Positions 17,964 through 26,162 of a stretch of DNA of 64,000 nt are shown here, in pieces. Position 1 is the stretch's first letter. Every line of letters starts with the position of its first letter. The position numbers were made by a program, and so were the translations under genes. Under the pieces are notes generated by a model. The model was given only the letters and a program-made list of their open reading frames with translations, ran no database searches and was not told where the DNA came from. The DNA comes from Terrimonas sp. (GTDB lineage: Bacteria > Bacteroidota > Bacteroidia > Chitinophagales > Chitinophagaceae): positions 186,001 to 250,000 of the forward strand of contig WGMO01000004.1 in assembly GCA_016125075.1 (NCBI GenBank), read 5' to 3'.

Positions 17964-19202
17964 TCAATTATTAGAATAATAAAATAAGGTGCTGCTGTTT
18001 TCCTCCCGGAAAATATGATTACACTCCTGCCTGATCTCATCGGTGGTCACGGCATGGTATTTTTGTAATTCGGTATTCATGAGGGTGGCATCGCCCAGCA
18101 GTTCATAATAGGCCAGGCTTCCTGCACGATTCATTACGCTCATATCTTCAAAAGCGATCATGCTTTCTGTTTTATTTTTCACTTTCTGCAATTCTATTTC
18201 CATGACCACTTCTTTTTTCATTTGGCTAAGAATATCATCAATGGCCGCTTCTGCCGCCTCCATTTGAATCCCTTTCACCAGTTTCCCTTCAATGACCAGC
18301 AGTCCTGCATCGGTGCTGCCCGTATGGTAGCATTCGATATGACTGAACAGCCTTTTTTCCTTTACAAGCCGCTGGTAAAGGCGCGAAGAACCGCCTCCGC
18401 TGAGGATCTCCGTAATAAGATCGGCGGTATAATACCGTTTATCCAGCCTGGGATAAATATGCCAGCATTTATACAAGGCATCTACCGGAACATTGGCATT
18501 AACGGTAAGTCGCCTGGCAGCAGTCTGCTCCGGTTCCTGAGGAAGGTTACGCTGGTACTTATGGCCCGAAGGGATATCGCCAAACCATTTTTCTGCCAGC
18601 GCTTTCACTTTTGGAGTATCAATATTGCCCGCCACCACCAAAATGGCATTGGAAGGGGAATAATGTTTTTTGAAAAATTGTTTCACATCCTCCAGTCTGG
18701 CCTGTTCGATATGCGATAGCTCTTTGCCGATCGTCATCCACCGGTAGGGATGGGTGGTATAGACCAGTTCCCGCATTTTATGCCAAACATCCCCATAGGG
18801 TTTGCTGATATAATTTTCCTTGAATTCCTCGATCACCACTTTTCTTTGTACTTCCAGGCTTTTTTCACTGAAGGCCAGTGACAGCATCCTGTCACTTTCA
18901 AGCCAAAAGGCCGTTTCCAAATTTTCAGCAGGCAACTGTATATAATAATTGGTGATGTCGTTGGTCGTATAGGCATTATTTTCTCCACCCGCCATCTGGA
19001 GCGGTTCATCATAATCAGGTATATTGACCGAGCCCCCAAACATAAGGTGCTCGAATAAATGGGCGAACCCGGTTTTGGCAGGATCTTCGTCCCGGGCGCC
19101 AACATCATACATTACATTCACCACGGCCATTGGGGTGGAGTTGTCAGGATGGACCAGTACCCGCAGGCCATTTTGTAATACAAACCTTTCAAACTGTATC
19201 AT
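17964..19202 (-). CDS. M16-family zinc peptidase, catalytic subunit
   Basis: A 412-residue protein with the inverted zinc motif His48-Leu-Phe-Glu51-His52 and a downstream candidate Glu ligand in KVVIEEF (125-126). Length and layout fit the active chain of a two-subunit M16 protease. No signal peptide is evident, so it is probably cytoplasmic, though some M16 pairs act in the periplasm. It ends 14 bases before the ATG of its inactive partner, an arrangement that favours stoichiometric synthesis. Confidence 0.93.
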   Translation of the reverse strand: MIQFERFVLQNGLRVLVHPDNSTPMAVVNVMYDVGARDEDPAKTGFAHLFEHLMFGGSVNIPDYDEPLQMAGGENNAYTTNDITNYYIQLPAENLETAFWLESDRMLSLAFSEKSLEVQRKVVIEEFKENYISKPYGDVWHKMRELVYTTHPYRWMTIGKELSHIEQARLEDVKQFFKKHYSPSNAILVVAGNIDTPKVKALAEKWFGDIPSGHKYQRNLPQEPEQTAARRLTVNANVPVDALYKCWHIYPRLDKRYYTADLITEILSGGGSSRLYQRLVKEKRLFSHIECYHTGSTDAGLLVIEGKLVKGIQMEAAEAAIDDILSQMKKEVVMEIELQKVKNKTESMIAFEDMSVMNRAGSLAYYELLGDATLMNTELQKYHAVTTDEIRQECNHIFREENSSTLFYYSNN

Positions 19203-19275
19203 ACAAAGGAAAATAATAGATTAAGCCGGTAAATTTATTTAAAAAAAGGCGGGGAAATTACATTCAACGGGATTT

Positions 19276-20466
19276 TTAGCGAATACTTTTGATCTTGAAC
19301 TCAAATTGCATGAGCTCCTTGTCGCGCTCGATGACTATCCTGATCTTTTGCCCCGCCGTTTGAAGCTCATGCTTGAACTGCTGCAGGTTCTGGGAAAAAT
19401 TATTATTAATGCTGATCACCCGGTCTCCTTCTTTTAAACCCGCATTTTCTGCAGGGGACCCTTCGGCAACATCCCCCAGTATAATAACCCCGTTTTCAAA
19501 ATAGAGTTCGATGCCGGAATAGGAATAATCAAAGAGGTCGTCAAAATGTGAATTGGGCTTGATATAAAATTCTTTTCGATGGTAATTCAGGATCACATTG
19601 AACCTTCTTAACAGGTCGTTCCCAATCAATCCCCCAAGGTAAGGATAGGAGGTAAGGTTATAGACATCTTCAAATATAAAGACCGGTACTGACCGGAATT
19701 TATAGGGGCCCAGTTTTACTTCTTTAATCACCGTCAGCGACATATCCACTTTTCCGCCCAGTCCCTCAGCCTCCTTGGTATACAGCACCCGCTTCCGGTG
19801 CAGGAAACTGCTGTCTTCAATAAAATCTTTTGACAACAGCAGGCAAAGTCCGGCTCCGATATCAAACAGGAACCGGGTATTGGCGGTGACATTATCCTTG
19901 ATCCTTGCATTTTGAACCGGCAAAGTTCTAAGGGAAGGTTCCAGTAAAGTACCCCCGCGCGGGTACTTGAAACTACCCTGTGAATAGATATCGATACGCA
20001 GGCTGTCATAATCGATTGCCACGATATACCTGCTCAACAGGGAATACCCGATAATGCCATCGATCTTTTCTCCATATACACTGGTCAGGATCTCGTAATC
20101 GTTCACATGAAAATTAAGGCTGTCAACCTCCAGACCCGGAAGATGTAATTTCCGGTTATAAAGGAAACCGACTTTTTTTATACCGCCGATCCCCAGGACT
20201 GTCCTTTCTGAGGGTTCCGGTTCCAATTCGAAATATTTTGCCGTGGAAGAATCCAGCGAAATTCCACCACTGCCGGTATCAAGGATAAAACTTAGGGTGT
20301 CGGCGAATTGATCAAACTGCGCATTGAGCAAAATCACGCCACCCGTCAGCATACGAAACGGAAATGAGGTCATCAGCCTGGAAGGAGGATCAATAAACTG
20401 TTCCTGGGCCACCCCTGGCTGCAGAAAGAGCTGCAGGCATACCAATATGGCAAGTAATCGTTTCAC
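19276..20466 (-). CDS. Retropepsin-like aspartyl protease with C-terminal PDZ domain, exported
   Basis: A 396-residue protein with a signal peptide (cleavage near GVAQ, residue 21). Two lobes each carry an Asp-x-Gly motif: Asp63-Thr-Gly (FILDTGSGG) and Asp202-Ile-Gly (FLFDIGAG). Hydrophobic Gly stretches IIGYSLLSRY and LIGNDLLRRF match the family's second conserved block. Residues about 310-390 are a PDZ domain with the GSPAENAGLKEGDRVISIN carboxylate-binding and core segment. The family is widespread in Bacteroidota with few characterised members. It lies upstream of the M16 gene on the same strand across 73 bases. A role in envelope protein turnover is inferred. Confidence 0.9.
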   Translation of the reverse strand: MKRLLAILVCLQLFLQPGVAQEQFIDPPSRLMTSFPFRMLTGGVILLNAQFDQFADTLSFILDTGSGGISLDSSTAKYFELEPEPSERTVLGIGGIKKVGFLYNRKLHLPGLEVDSLNFHVNDYEILTSVYGEKIDGIIGYSLLSRYIVAIDYDSLRIDIYSQGSFKYPRGGTLLEPSLRTLPVQNARIKDNVTANTRFLFDIGAGLCLLLSKDFIEDSSFLHRKRVLYTKEAEGLGGKVDMSLTVIKEVKLGPYKFRSVPVFIFEDVYNLTSYPYLGGLIGNDLLRRFNVILNYHRKEFYIKPNSHFDDLFDYSYSGIELYFENGVIILGDVAEGSPAENAGLKEGDRVISINNNFSQNLQQFKHELQTAGQKIRIVIERDKELMQFEFKIKSIR

Positions 20467-20596
20467 GAACTAAAAGAAAGATAGCCTGTTTAAGTAAAAT
20501 GCTGCCTCAATGGTCTAAAATCATAACGAATTTATTTTTTTTCCCGTCCCGGACGTTTCCGCTTGTGTAAAACCCCGCTATAAATGAATGTTATAG

Positions 20597-20604
20597 TATT
20601 TTTG
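20597..20604 (+). promoter_or_regulatory. Candidate -7 element for mqnC
   Basis: TATTTTTG fits the Bacteroidota TAnnTTTG -7 consensus and lies 19 bases before the mqnC ATG. No convincing TTG -33 box sits at the usual distance, so this is a weak call. Confidence 0.4.
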
Positions 20605-20623
20605 CCTACTTATACAATGTGAT

Positions 20624-21748
20624 ATGGAGTTGAAATCACTTTTCGGGAAAGCGCTGGATATGGATTTCTTAAGCGCAGAAGAAGGGAAATACATTTTTGA
20701 AAATGCTCCCCTGAGCGAGCTGATGTTTGTGGCCAACGAACTGAGAAAGAAGCAGGTGCCGCATGGAAAGGTAAGCTGGCAGATCGACAGGAATGTCAAC
20801 ACCACCAATGTCTGTATCGCCAATTGTAAGTTTTGTAATTTTTACCGCATACCGGGCCACCCCGAGGCTTATATCACAGATATGCCAACCTACCGGAAAA
20901 AGATCAGCGAAACCATCCGGTTTGGTGGCGACCAGCTTTTACTGCAGGGGGGACATCATCCGGAACTGGGTTTGCAGTTTTATATCGACACCTTCCGGCA
21001 GATCAAAGCGGAGTTCCCGGACATCCGCCTTCATGCGCTGGGACCACCCGAAGTGGCACATATCACCAAACTTGAAAAAAGCACCCATAAAGAAGTGCTG
21101 GCAGCCTTAAAGGAAGCCGGTCTCGATTCCCTGCCGGGAGCGGGCGCCGAGATCCTTGTCGACAGGGTGAGGCGCCTGATCAGTAAAGGAAAATGCGGGG
21201 CACAGGAATGGCTCGATATCATGCACGAAGCACACCTGCAGCATATCACCACTTCGGCAACAATGATGTTTGGTCATGTGGAAACCCTTGATGAACGGTT
21301 TGAACACCTGGTAAAAATAAGAGAAGTGCAAAGCCGCAAACCCAAAGAAGCAAAGGGTTTCCTGGCCTTCATCCCCTGGACTTTCCAGGATGTTGACACC
21401 CTGCTGGCCAGGATCAGGGGGGTACAAAACCTGACGACCCCGGAGGAATATATCCGGATGATCGCCATCAGCCGCATCATGCTTCCTAATATTAAAAATA
21501 TCCAGGCCAGCTGGCTGACAGTTGGCAAACCGGTAGCACAAATTTGCCTTCATGCCGGCGCCAACGATTTTGGCAGTATCATGATCGAAGAAAATGTAGT
21601 GAGCGCAGCGGGTGCGCCCCACCGCTTTACCTACAAAACCATACAGGAAGCCATACGCGAAGCCGGCTTTGAACCACAGTTGCGCAACCAGCAATATGAA
21701 TGGCGGGCGATTCCGGATACCATTCAGGAACAGGTTATCGATTACTAA
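20624..21748 (+). CDS. mqnC: Cyclic dehypoxanthinyl futalosine synthase
   Basis: A 374-residue radical SAM enzyme. Cys64, Cys68 and Cys71 form the CxxxCxxC cluster motif (CIANCKFC). LLQGGHHPELG and SLPGAGAEIL are characteristic of MqnC rather than its relative MqnE. It cyclises dehypoxanthinyl futalosine in the futalosine route to menaquinone, in the cytoplasm. Its presence implies that this organism makes menaquinone by the mqn pathway rather than MenF-MenD. No other mqn gene is in the window. Downstream genes on the same strand are unrelated membrane proteins. Confidence 0.93.
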   Translation: MELKSLFGKALDMDFLSAEEGKYIFENAPLSELMFVANELRKKQVPHGKVSWQIDRNVNTTNVCIANCKFCNFYRIPGHPEAYITDMPTYRKKISETIRFGGDQLLLQGGHHPELGLQFYIDTFRQIKAEFPDIRLHALGPPEVAHITKLEKSTHKEVLAALKEAGLDSLPGAGAEILVDRVRRLISKGKCGAQEWLDIMHEAHLQHITTSATMMFGHVETLDERFEHLVKIREVQSRKPKEAKGFLAFIPWTFQDVDTLLARIRGVQNLTTPEEYIRMIAISRIMLPNIKNIQASWLTVGKPVAQICLHAGANDFGSIMIEENVVSAAGAPHRFTYKTIQEAIREAGFEPQLRNQQYEWRAIPDTIQEQVIDY

Positions 21749-21795
21749 ATACCGGTAACGCTAACCTGTCCATTTTAACCCTTTAAAATTTTCCT

Positions 21796-22101
21796 TTGAA
21801 AAAGACATTCAGCAATTTCAGAAAAGTGGCCATAGCAGAAGGCGTTTCTTTCCTTTTCTTACTCATGGTAGCGATGCCTTTAAAATATTTTGCCCATTTG
21901 CCCAAAGCGGTCACCATTGCCGGCGGAATTCATGGTATTCTCTTTATTGCCTTCATCATCCTGGCCTGGGAAACAAAAAGTGATTACAAAAAGAGCTGGA
22001 AATGGATGGGCAAGGCCTTTGTTGCCTCTATTCTGCCTTTTGGTACCATTATCATGGATAAGCAATGGAAAAAAGAGGAAGAAGCATTTTCTGTACAATG
22101 A
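21796..22101 (+). CDS. DUF3817 small membrane protein
   Basis: A 101-residue protein with about three hydrophobic segments. The block FRKVAIAEGVSFL, then MPLKYF and IHGILF, matches the DUF3817 family, whose function is unknown. The start is a TTG at 21796; the next ATG (in VAMPLKYF) would cut the conserved N terminus, so the TTG is preferred. It lies 47 bases after mqnC. Confidence 0.78.
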   Translation: MKKTFSNFRKVAIAEGVSFLFLLMVAMPLKYFAHLPKAVTIAGGIHGILFIAFIILAWETKSDYKKSWKWMGKAFVASILPFGTIIMDKQWKKEEEAFSVQ

Positions 22102-22164
22102 TTTATTCCCTTCCTTCTGACGGTTACGAAAGGGGGTGTTACAAGTAGCAAAAATTATTATGGG

Positions 22165-22172
22165 TATCTTTG
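22165..22172 (+). promoter_or_regulatory. Candidate -7 element before the CDP-alcohol phosphatidyltransferase gene
   Basis: TATCTTTG is an exact TAnnTTTG match 31 bases before the chosen ATG at 22204. The -33 region is poor, so confidence is moderate. Confidence 0.45.
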
Positions 22173-22203
22173 CGGGAGCAACCCAGGTATATTTTTGGAT
22201 GGA

Positions 22204-22824
22204 ATGAATATTCATGGTATTTCCAAACCGGACCAGACCTTGCTTTTCAAAAATTTCAATATTGCCGATTGGTTTTCATTTTACCGCATCATCGCTGCAC
22301 CCTTTCTTTTACTCTTCATCCTAATCGACAGGCGCGAGGTATTTAGCTGGCTTTTACTCATCAGTTATAGTACAGATTTTATTGACGGGCAAATTGCCCG
22401 GAAGCTGAAGATCACCAGCAGCAGGGGTTCACAACTGGACTCTGTTGGTGACCAGGTTACTCTGGTCATGGGGCTGACAGGCCTGGTCTTTTTTGAACCC
22501 GGATTTTTGAAACAGCACGCGACCCTGATCCTGGTTGCCTTCATCCCTTACATCATCCAGATGCTTATCGCCTTTAAAAAATATGGTAAAGCCACTGCCT
22601 TTCATACTTACCTGGCCAAACTATCTGCGCTGACACAAGGTGTTTTCCTCCTCTGGTTTTTCTTTTTTGGGCCGGTGTACTGGTTATTTTATTGCATGAT
22701 CCTGCTCGGCATTCTTGAAACCATTGAAGAAATTACCCTGATTTTTATGTATGATGAATGGGTGGCGGGTGTGAAAGGCATTTATTGGGCGCTGCACGAC
22801 AAACGCCGGGTCAAAAAGAAATAA
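22204..22824 (+). CDS. CDP-alcohol phosphatidyltransferase family protein
   Basis: A 206-residue membrane enzyme with the complete family motif: Asp58, Asp61-Gly62, Ala65-Arg66, Gly75, Asp79, Asp83. These residues bind the CDP-diacylglycerol pyrophosphate and metal. Several spans follow. The alcohol acceptor (glycerol phosphate, inositol or other) cannot be told from the motif. ATG 22204 is chosen over a TTG nine bases upstream. The metallophosphoesterase gene follows after 4 bases, so the two are likely co-translated. Confidence 0.9.
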   Translation: MNIHGISKPDQTLLFKNFNIADWFSFYRIIAAPFLLLFILIDRREVFSWLLLISYSTDFIDGQIARKLKITSSRGSQLDSVGDQVTLVMGLTGLVFFEPGFLKQHATLILVAFIPYIIQMLIAFKKYGKATAFHTYLAKLSALTQGVFLLWFFFFGPVYWLFYCMILLGILETIEEITLIFMYDEWVAGVKGIYWALHDKRRVKKK

Positions 22825-22828
22825 TACG

Positions 22829-24082
22829 ATGCGCAGCTATTCCCTGTATACCATCATCGGTCTTTGTGCAGCCATACTGCTGGTTGATATTTTTGCATTT
22901 TATTGGTTACAATCCATTACCCGGCTGATCCCCTCTGCATTGATCAGGCAGGGAATCAATATCGCCTTTTGGGTGTTTACCATCGGGCTGATCATAGCTA
23001 TACTGGTTTTAAAACTGAGACTGGACCATATCGCTGCACAAAGAAAACACCTCCTGGTCACGTCTTTGTATGGACTTACCGTATCCTCATTTATTCCCAA
23101 ACTGATTTTTATCAGTGCTATAACCCTGCTATATCTTACCCATGATATTTTGTACCATGACCAATCATTATTGTGGGTACCGGTTTTAGGGTTGATTGCA
23201 GGGTTCCTGCCTTTTTTTGTGATCCTCTACGCCATTTTCCGGTCATTGTACCGGTTCAAGGTCCATACGATCAGGATAAAATCGGATCTATTGCCAAAAA
23301 ATTTTCAGGGATTAAGGATCGTTCATATTTCCGATATCCACCTGGGAAGTTTCAATGCCCGGTTTCACATTTTTGATAAAGCAGTAAAAATGATCAATGA
23401 CCTGTCGCCTGATTTTATTTTTTTCACCGGCGATCTCGTCAACAATTTCGCTTACGAACTGGAGGGCTGGCAGGACACATTTAATCAACTAAGTGCCAAA
23501 CAGGGTAAATTTTCGGTTTTGGGCAACCATGATTATGGCGACTATCATCAATGGAAATCTCCGGAGGCGAAAAAAGAAAATTTTGAAGCCATCAAAGCCT
23601 TTCACGGGGCAATTGGTTTCCGGTTACTGCTCAACGAGGGCCTGACCATCCGCCATGCAGAAAGTTCGATTGCCATCCTGGGAGTGGAAAACTGGGGAAG
23701 CCCGCCTTTTATGCAGTACGGTGATTTACAAAAAGCCTTATCGCCGGTCAGGGATACCCCTTTTAAAATATTGCTTTCCCATGATCCGACCCACTGGCCG
23801 GAAGAGGTGATAGCAGCTACCAATATCACGCTCACGCTTTCGGGTCATACCCATGGCATGCAGGCGGGTATTAACCTGAAAAACAAGAAATGGAGCCCCA
23901 TCAAATACAAATACAAACATTGGGCTGGTTTATACCGCGAAGGAAAACAATACTTATACGTGAACCGGGGCCTGGGATGGTTAGGGTTTCCGGGAAGACT
24001 GGGCATGCGCCCTGAAATTACCCTGATCGAACTATTTTGTCATGATTACAGATCCGGAAAGGTTCAGGAGAATGAAATATGA
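22829..24082 (+). CDS. Membrane-anchored metallophosphoesterase
   Basis: A 417-residue protein. About four hydrophobic spans occupy residues 1-145, then a calcineurin-like phosphoesterase domain with the dimetal motifs DIHLG, GDLVN, GNHDYGD, LSHDP and GHTHGMQ. This is the YkuE-like layout. Related enzymes hydrolyse UDP-diacylglucosamine, phospholipids or other phosphoesters; the substrate here is unknown. Tight linkage (4 bases) to a CDP-alcohol phosphatidyltransferase favours a phospholipid-related role (inference). Confidence 0.9.
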   Translation: MRSYSLYTIIGLCAAILLVDIFAFYWLQSITRLIPSALIRQGINIAFWVFTIGLIIAILVLKLRLDHIAAQRKHLLVTSLYGLTVSSFIPKLIFISAITLLYLTHDILYHDQSLLWVPVLGLIAGFLPFFVILYAIFRSLYRFKVHTIRIKSDLLPKNFQGLRIVHISDIHLGSFNARFHIFDKAVKMINDLSPDFIFFTGDLVNNFAYELEGWQDTFNQLSAKQGKFSVLGNHDYGDYHQWKSPEAKKENFEAIKAFHGAIGFRLLLNEGLTIRHAESSIAILGVENWGSPPFMQYGDLQKALSPVRDTPFKILLSHDPTHWPEEVIAATNITLTLSGHTHGMQAGINLKNKKWSPIKYKYKHWAGLYREGKQYLYVNRGLGWLGFPGRLGMRPEITLIELFCHDYRSGKVQENEI

Positions 24083-24139
24083 TGATGCAACCTTTTGCGA
24101 TCCTGCAAAGTCATAATGCCGGAAAATGAATAATTCGCA

Positions 24140-24433
24140 GTGAAAAAACAACCCTCCCTTATTTTTTGCCTGCTGATGGATGCCCTGGGGTATGCAAGTT
24201 TTGCGGTACCGGGTTTGGGTGAAGCAGCTGATTTGTTCTGGGCCCCGATTTCTGCCCTGCTATTTTACAGGGCCTTTGGTGGCTGGAGCGGCGCCCTGGG
24301 AGGTTTGTTCAACTTTGCGGAGGAACTATTACCCTTTACTGATTTCATTCCCAGTTTTACGATTGCCTGGCTTTGGCAATCCGTAAGCAAATCGCAACGG
24401 CCCGTTTTTAATCCCGCCCAACAAGGAAACTGA
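24140..24433 (+). CDS. Small hypothetical membrane protein
   Basis: A 97-residue protein starting at GTG 24140; an in-frame TAA lies nine bases upstream, so no longer start is possible. It has two or three hydrophobic, Gly/Phe-rich segments and a polar tail. No family assigned with confidence. It is convergent with arsC across 14 bases without a visible hairpin. Confidence 0.65.
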   Translation: MKKQPSLIFCLLMDALGYASFAVPGLGEAADLFWAPISALLFYRAFGGWSGALGGLFNFAEELLPFTDFIPSFTIAWLWQSVSKSQRPVFNPAQQGN

Positions 24434-24447
24434 TAGACCTCCGCGCC

Positions 24448-24870
24448 TTATGATGCTAAAATGGATGCCAGCAGTGCTTTGACCTTTTCGGCAATCAGGT
24501 CCCTTACTGTATTGAATGCTTCGGGTTCCAAATGTTTTGGGTCGGGTATCTGCCAGTCGATAAACTGCCGGGCAGGCATCCAGGGGCAGGCATCCCCGCA
24601 ACCCATGGTAACAACGGCATCAAAAGGGGCGAAGGGCTCTACTTCCTTTAAGGATTTGCTGTCGTGCTGGCTCAGGTCATAGTTCAGCTCCTTCATAGCA
24701 ACAATGGCTTTGGGATTAACGATTCCTGAAGGGTGGCTGCCGGCACTAAACGCTTCCACCTTGTCGCCCCCCAGGATCCTGGCAAAGGCCTGGCTCATCT
24801 GGCTGCGGTTACTGTTTTCAACACACACAAACAGAATCTTCTTTTTGGCGGGCGGGTTATTTTCCATCAT
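24448..24870 (-). CDS. arsC: Arsenate reductase (low-molecular-weight phosphatase fold)
   Basis: A 140-residue protein with the CX5R phosphatase loop Cys16 to Arg22 (CVENSNRS), the Asp-Pro acid loop (PDPKH), and the redox Cys91 and Cys95 in MGCGDACP. Arsenate reductases of this fold reduce arsenate to arsenite through a Cys relay recycled by thioredoxin or a similar donor. It is the third gene of arsR-arsM-arsC, 30 bases after arsM. ArsC makes arsenite, the substrate of ArsM, so order and chemistry agree. Confidence 0.92.
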   Translation of the reverse strand: MMENNPPAKKKILFVCVENSNRSQMSQAFARILGGDKVEAFSAGSHPSGIVNPKAIVAMKELNYDLSQHDSKSLKEVEPFAPFDAVVTMGCGDACPWMPARQFIDWQIPDPKHLEPEAFNTVRDLIAEKVKALLASILAS

Positions 24871-24900
24871 TATTGAAAGAATATAAGGGATGTTTATTGA

Positions 24901-25740
24901 CTAACAACAACCCTTACCCGGTTCACAGGCGGGTTTGGTGGCAAAAACGGTTATGCTTTCTATTTGCACTTTCCCCGACCTGTATGCCTCTATCTCTTCA
25001 TCCGCAAGGTATTTCTTCAGGATGTCGTCCGGTATCAGGATGGGTTTTTCTTTTTGCAGTTTCAGGTTTTTAAAACCGGCCGCTTCAATGAATTGCAGGT
25101 ATTGCCATTTCTGGATAGCGCCGGAAACACAGCCTGCATATAATTCCGCCACCGTTTTCCATCTTTCGGGCATTTCGCCATTCAACACAATATCAGAAAT
25201 GGAAAAATGGCCCCCAGGCTTCAATACCCTGAATATTTCGCTGAACACCTTTTGTTTTCCAGGAACCAGGTTCAGCACACAATTGCTAACAATCACATCG
25301 GCGGTATCGGATATAACCGGCATCTTTTCAATATCCCCCAACCGGAATTCCACATTATTATACCCCAGCTTTTCGGCATTGGCCCTTGCCCTGTCAATCA
25401 TGGTCTCGGTAAAATCAATTCCGATCACCTTTCCTTTTTCCCCCACGATCCGCCTGGCAATAAATGCATCATTTCCGGCACCACTACCCAGGTCAATCAC
25501 GGTATCACCGGATTGGATATCGGCGAATTCAGTTGGCAACCCACAGCCCAGGCCAAGATCCGCCTCCGCAACATATCCATCCATCTGTGAATAATCCTCG
25601 GCCATAATGTTATAGACCTCATCATCACCACAACAGGAAGTGGCCCCGCAGCAGGAAGAAAGGTTGACCGCTTTATCCTGGCCGGCGATCTCGCTGTATT
25701 TTTCTTTCACCATTTCTTTGATCTTCGTATCGTTGTTCAT
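24901..25740 (-). CDS. arsM: Arsenite S-adenosylmethionine methyltransferase
   Basis: A 279-residue class I methyltransferase. The SAM site is VIDLGSGAGND. The three conserved arsenic-binding cysteines are at 66 (GLGCGLP), 154 (SNCVLN) and 204 (AGCVSG). Extra Cys pairs occur near the N terminus (30-31, 36-37) and at the C-terminal GKGCC. The family methylates As(III) to mono-, di- and trimethyl species, some volatile. It lies between arsR (28-base gap) and arsC. Without an efflux gene in the operon, methylation may be a main detoxification route here (inference). Confidence 0.93.
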   Translation of the reverse strand: MNNDTKIKEMVKEKYSEIAGQDKAVNLSSCCGATSCCGDDEVYNIMAEDYSQMDGYVAEADLGLGCGLPTEFADIQSGDTVIDLGSGAGNDAFIARRIVGEKGKVIGIDFTETMIDRARANAEKLGYNNVEFRLGDIEKMPVISDTADVIVSNCVLNLVPGKQKVFSEIFRVLKPGGHFSISDIVLNGEMPERWKTVAELYAGCVSGAIQKWQYLQFIEAAGFKNLKLQKEKPILIPDDILKKYLADEEIEAYRSGKVQIESITVFATKPACEPGKGCC

Positions 25741-25768
25741 ATTGATGTTTTAAGGTGTCCATAAATCC

Positions 25769-26101
25769 TCAGCAACATTTCGCATTTTGCTGCCGGAGTT
25801 TCTCAAACAGTATATTAAAATCTTCGTTGAATTTTTCAAAAGCTTTCCAGTTGATACAATAACAGCTCCTGGGACCGTCTGTTTCTCCATCAATCAGGCC
25901 GGCATGCTTTAACTCCTTTAAATGCTGGCTAACGGTGCTTTGCGCCAGCGGCAACACCTCAACGATCTCACCGCAGATACACTGGTTGCGCTTGGCCAGC
26001 ACGCTCAGGATGGCAATCCTTGCCGGGTGGCTGATCGCCTTTGCAAAGGTTGCCAGGGCCTGTTCTTTTGTGCTGAAGGATTCTTTTTTATTAATCGCCA
26101 T
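25769..26101 (-). CDS. arsR: ArsR-family repressor
   Basis: A 110-residue winged-helix regulator from the ATG at 26101. The recognition helix region reads [13 protein letters not shown]. Candidate As(III) thiolates are Cys41 and Cys43 (QCICGE, the usual alpha-3 CxC site), Cys80 and Cys82 (SCYC) and the C-terminal Cys109-Cys110. It is the first gene of arsR-arsM-arsC, so it represses its own operon until arsenite binds. A palindrome that overlaps the promoter (26113-26128) is the likely operator. Confidence 0.93.
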   Translation of the reverse strand: MAINKKESFSTKEQALATFAKAISHPARIAILSVLAKRNQCICGEIVEVLPLAQSTVSQHLKELKHAGLIDGETDGPRSCYCINWKAFEKFNEDFNILFEKLRQQNAKCC

Positions 26102-26112
26102 AATAAGTATAT

Positions 26113-26128
26113 ATCGCAAATATACGAT
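26113..26128 (-). promoter_or_regulatory. Putative ArsR operator palindrome
   Basis: ATCG-N8-CGAT, with the eight central bases being exactly the -7 box of the ars promoter. It starts 12 bases upstream of the arsR ATG. ArsR bound here would block RNA polymerase directly. Site assignment is inference from position and symmetry. Confidence 0.55.
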
Positions 26129-26146
26129 TAAACTTTAGCCGGCAAA
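26117..26146 (-). promoter_or_regulatory. ars operon promoter (Bacteroidota type)
   Basis: On the minus strand, TTTG (26146-26143), an 18-base spacer, then TATATTTG (26124-26117), matching TTTG/TAnnTTTG. The arsR ATG follows 15 bases later, so the leader is very short. It lies in the 61-base gap between arsR and the end of the EamA transporter gene. Confidence 0.65.
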
Positions 26147-26162
26147 ATATTTTTGAACAATT

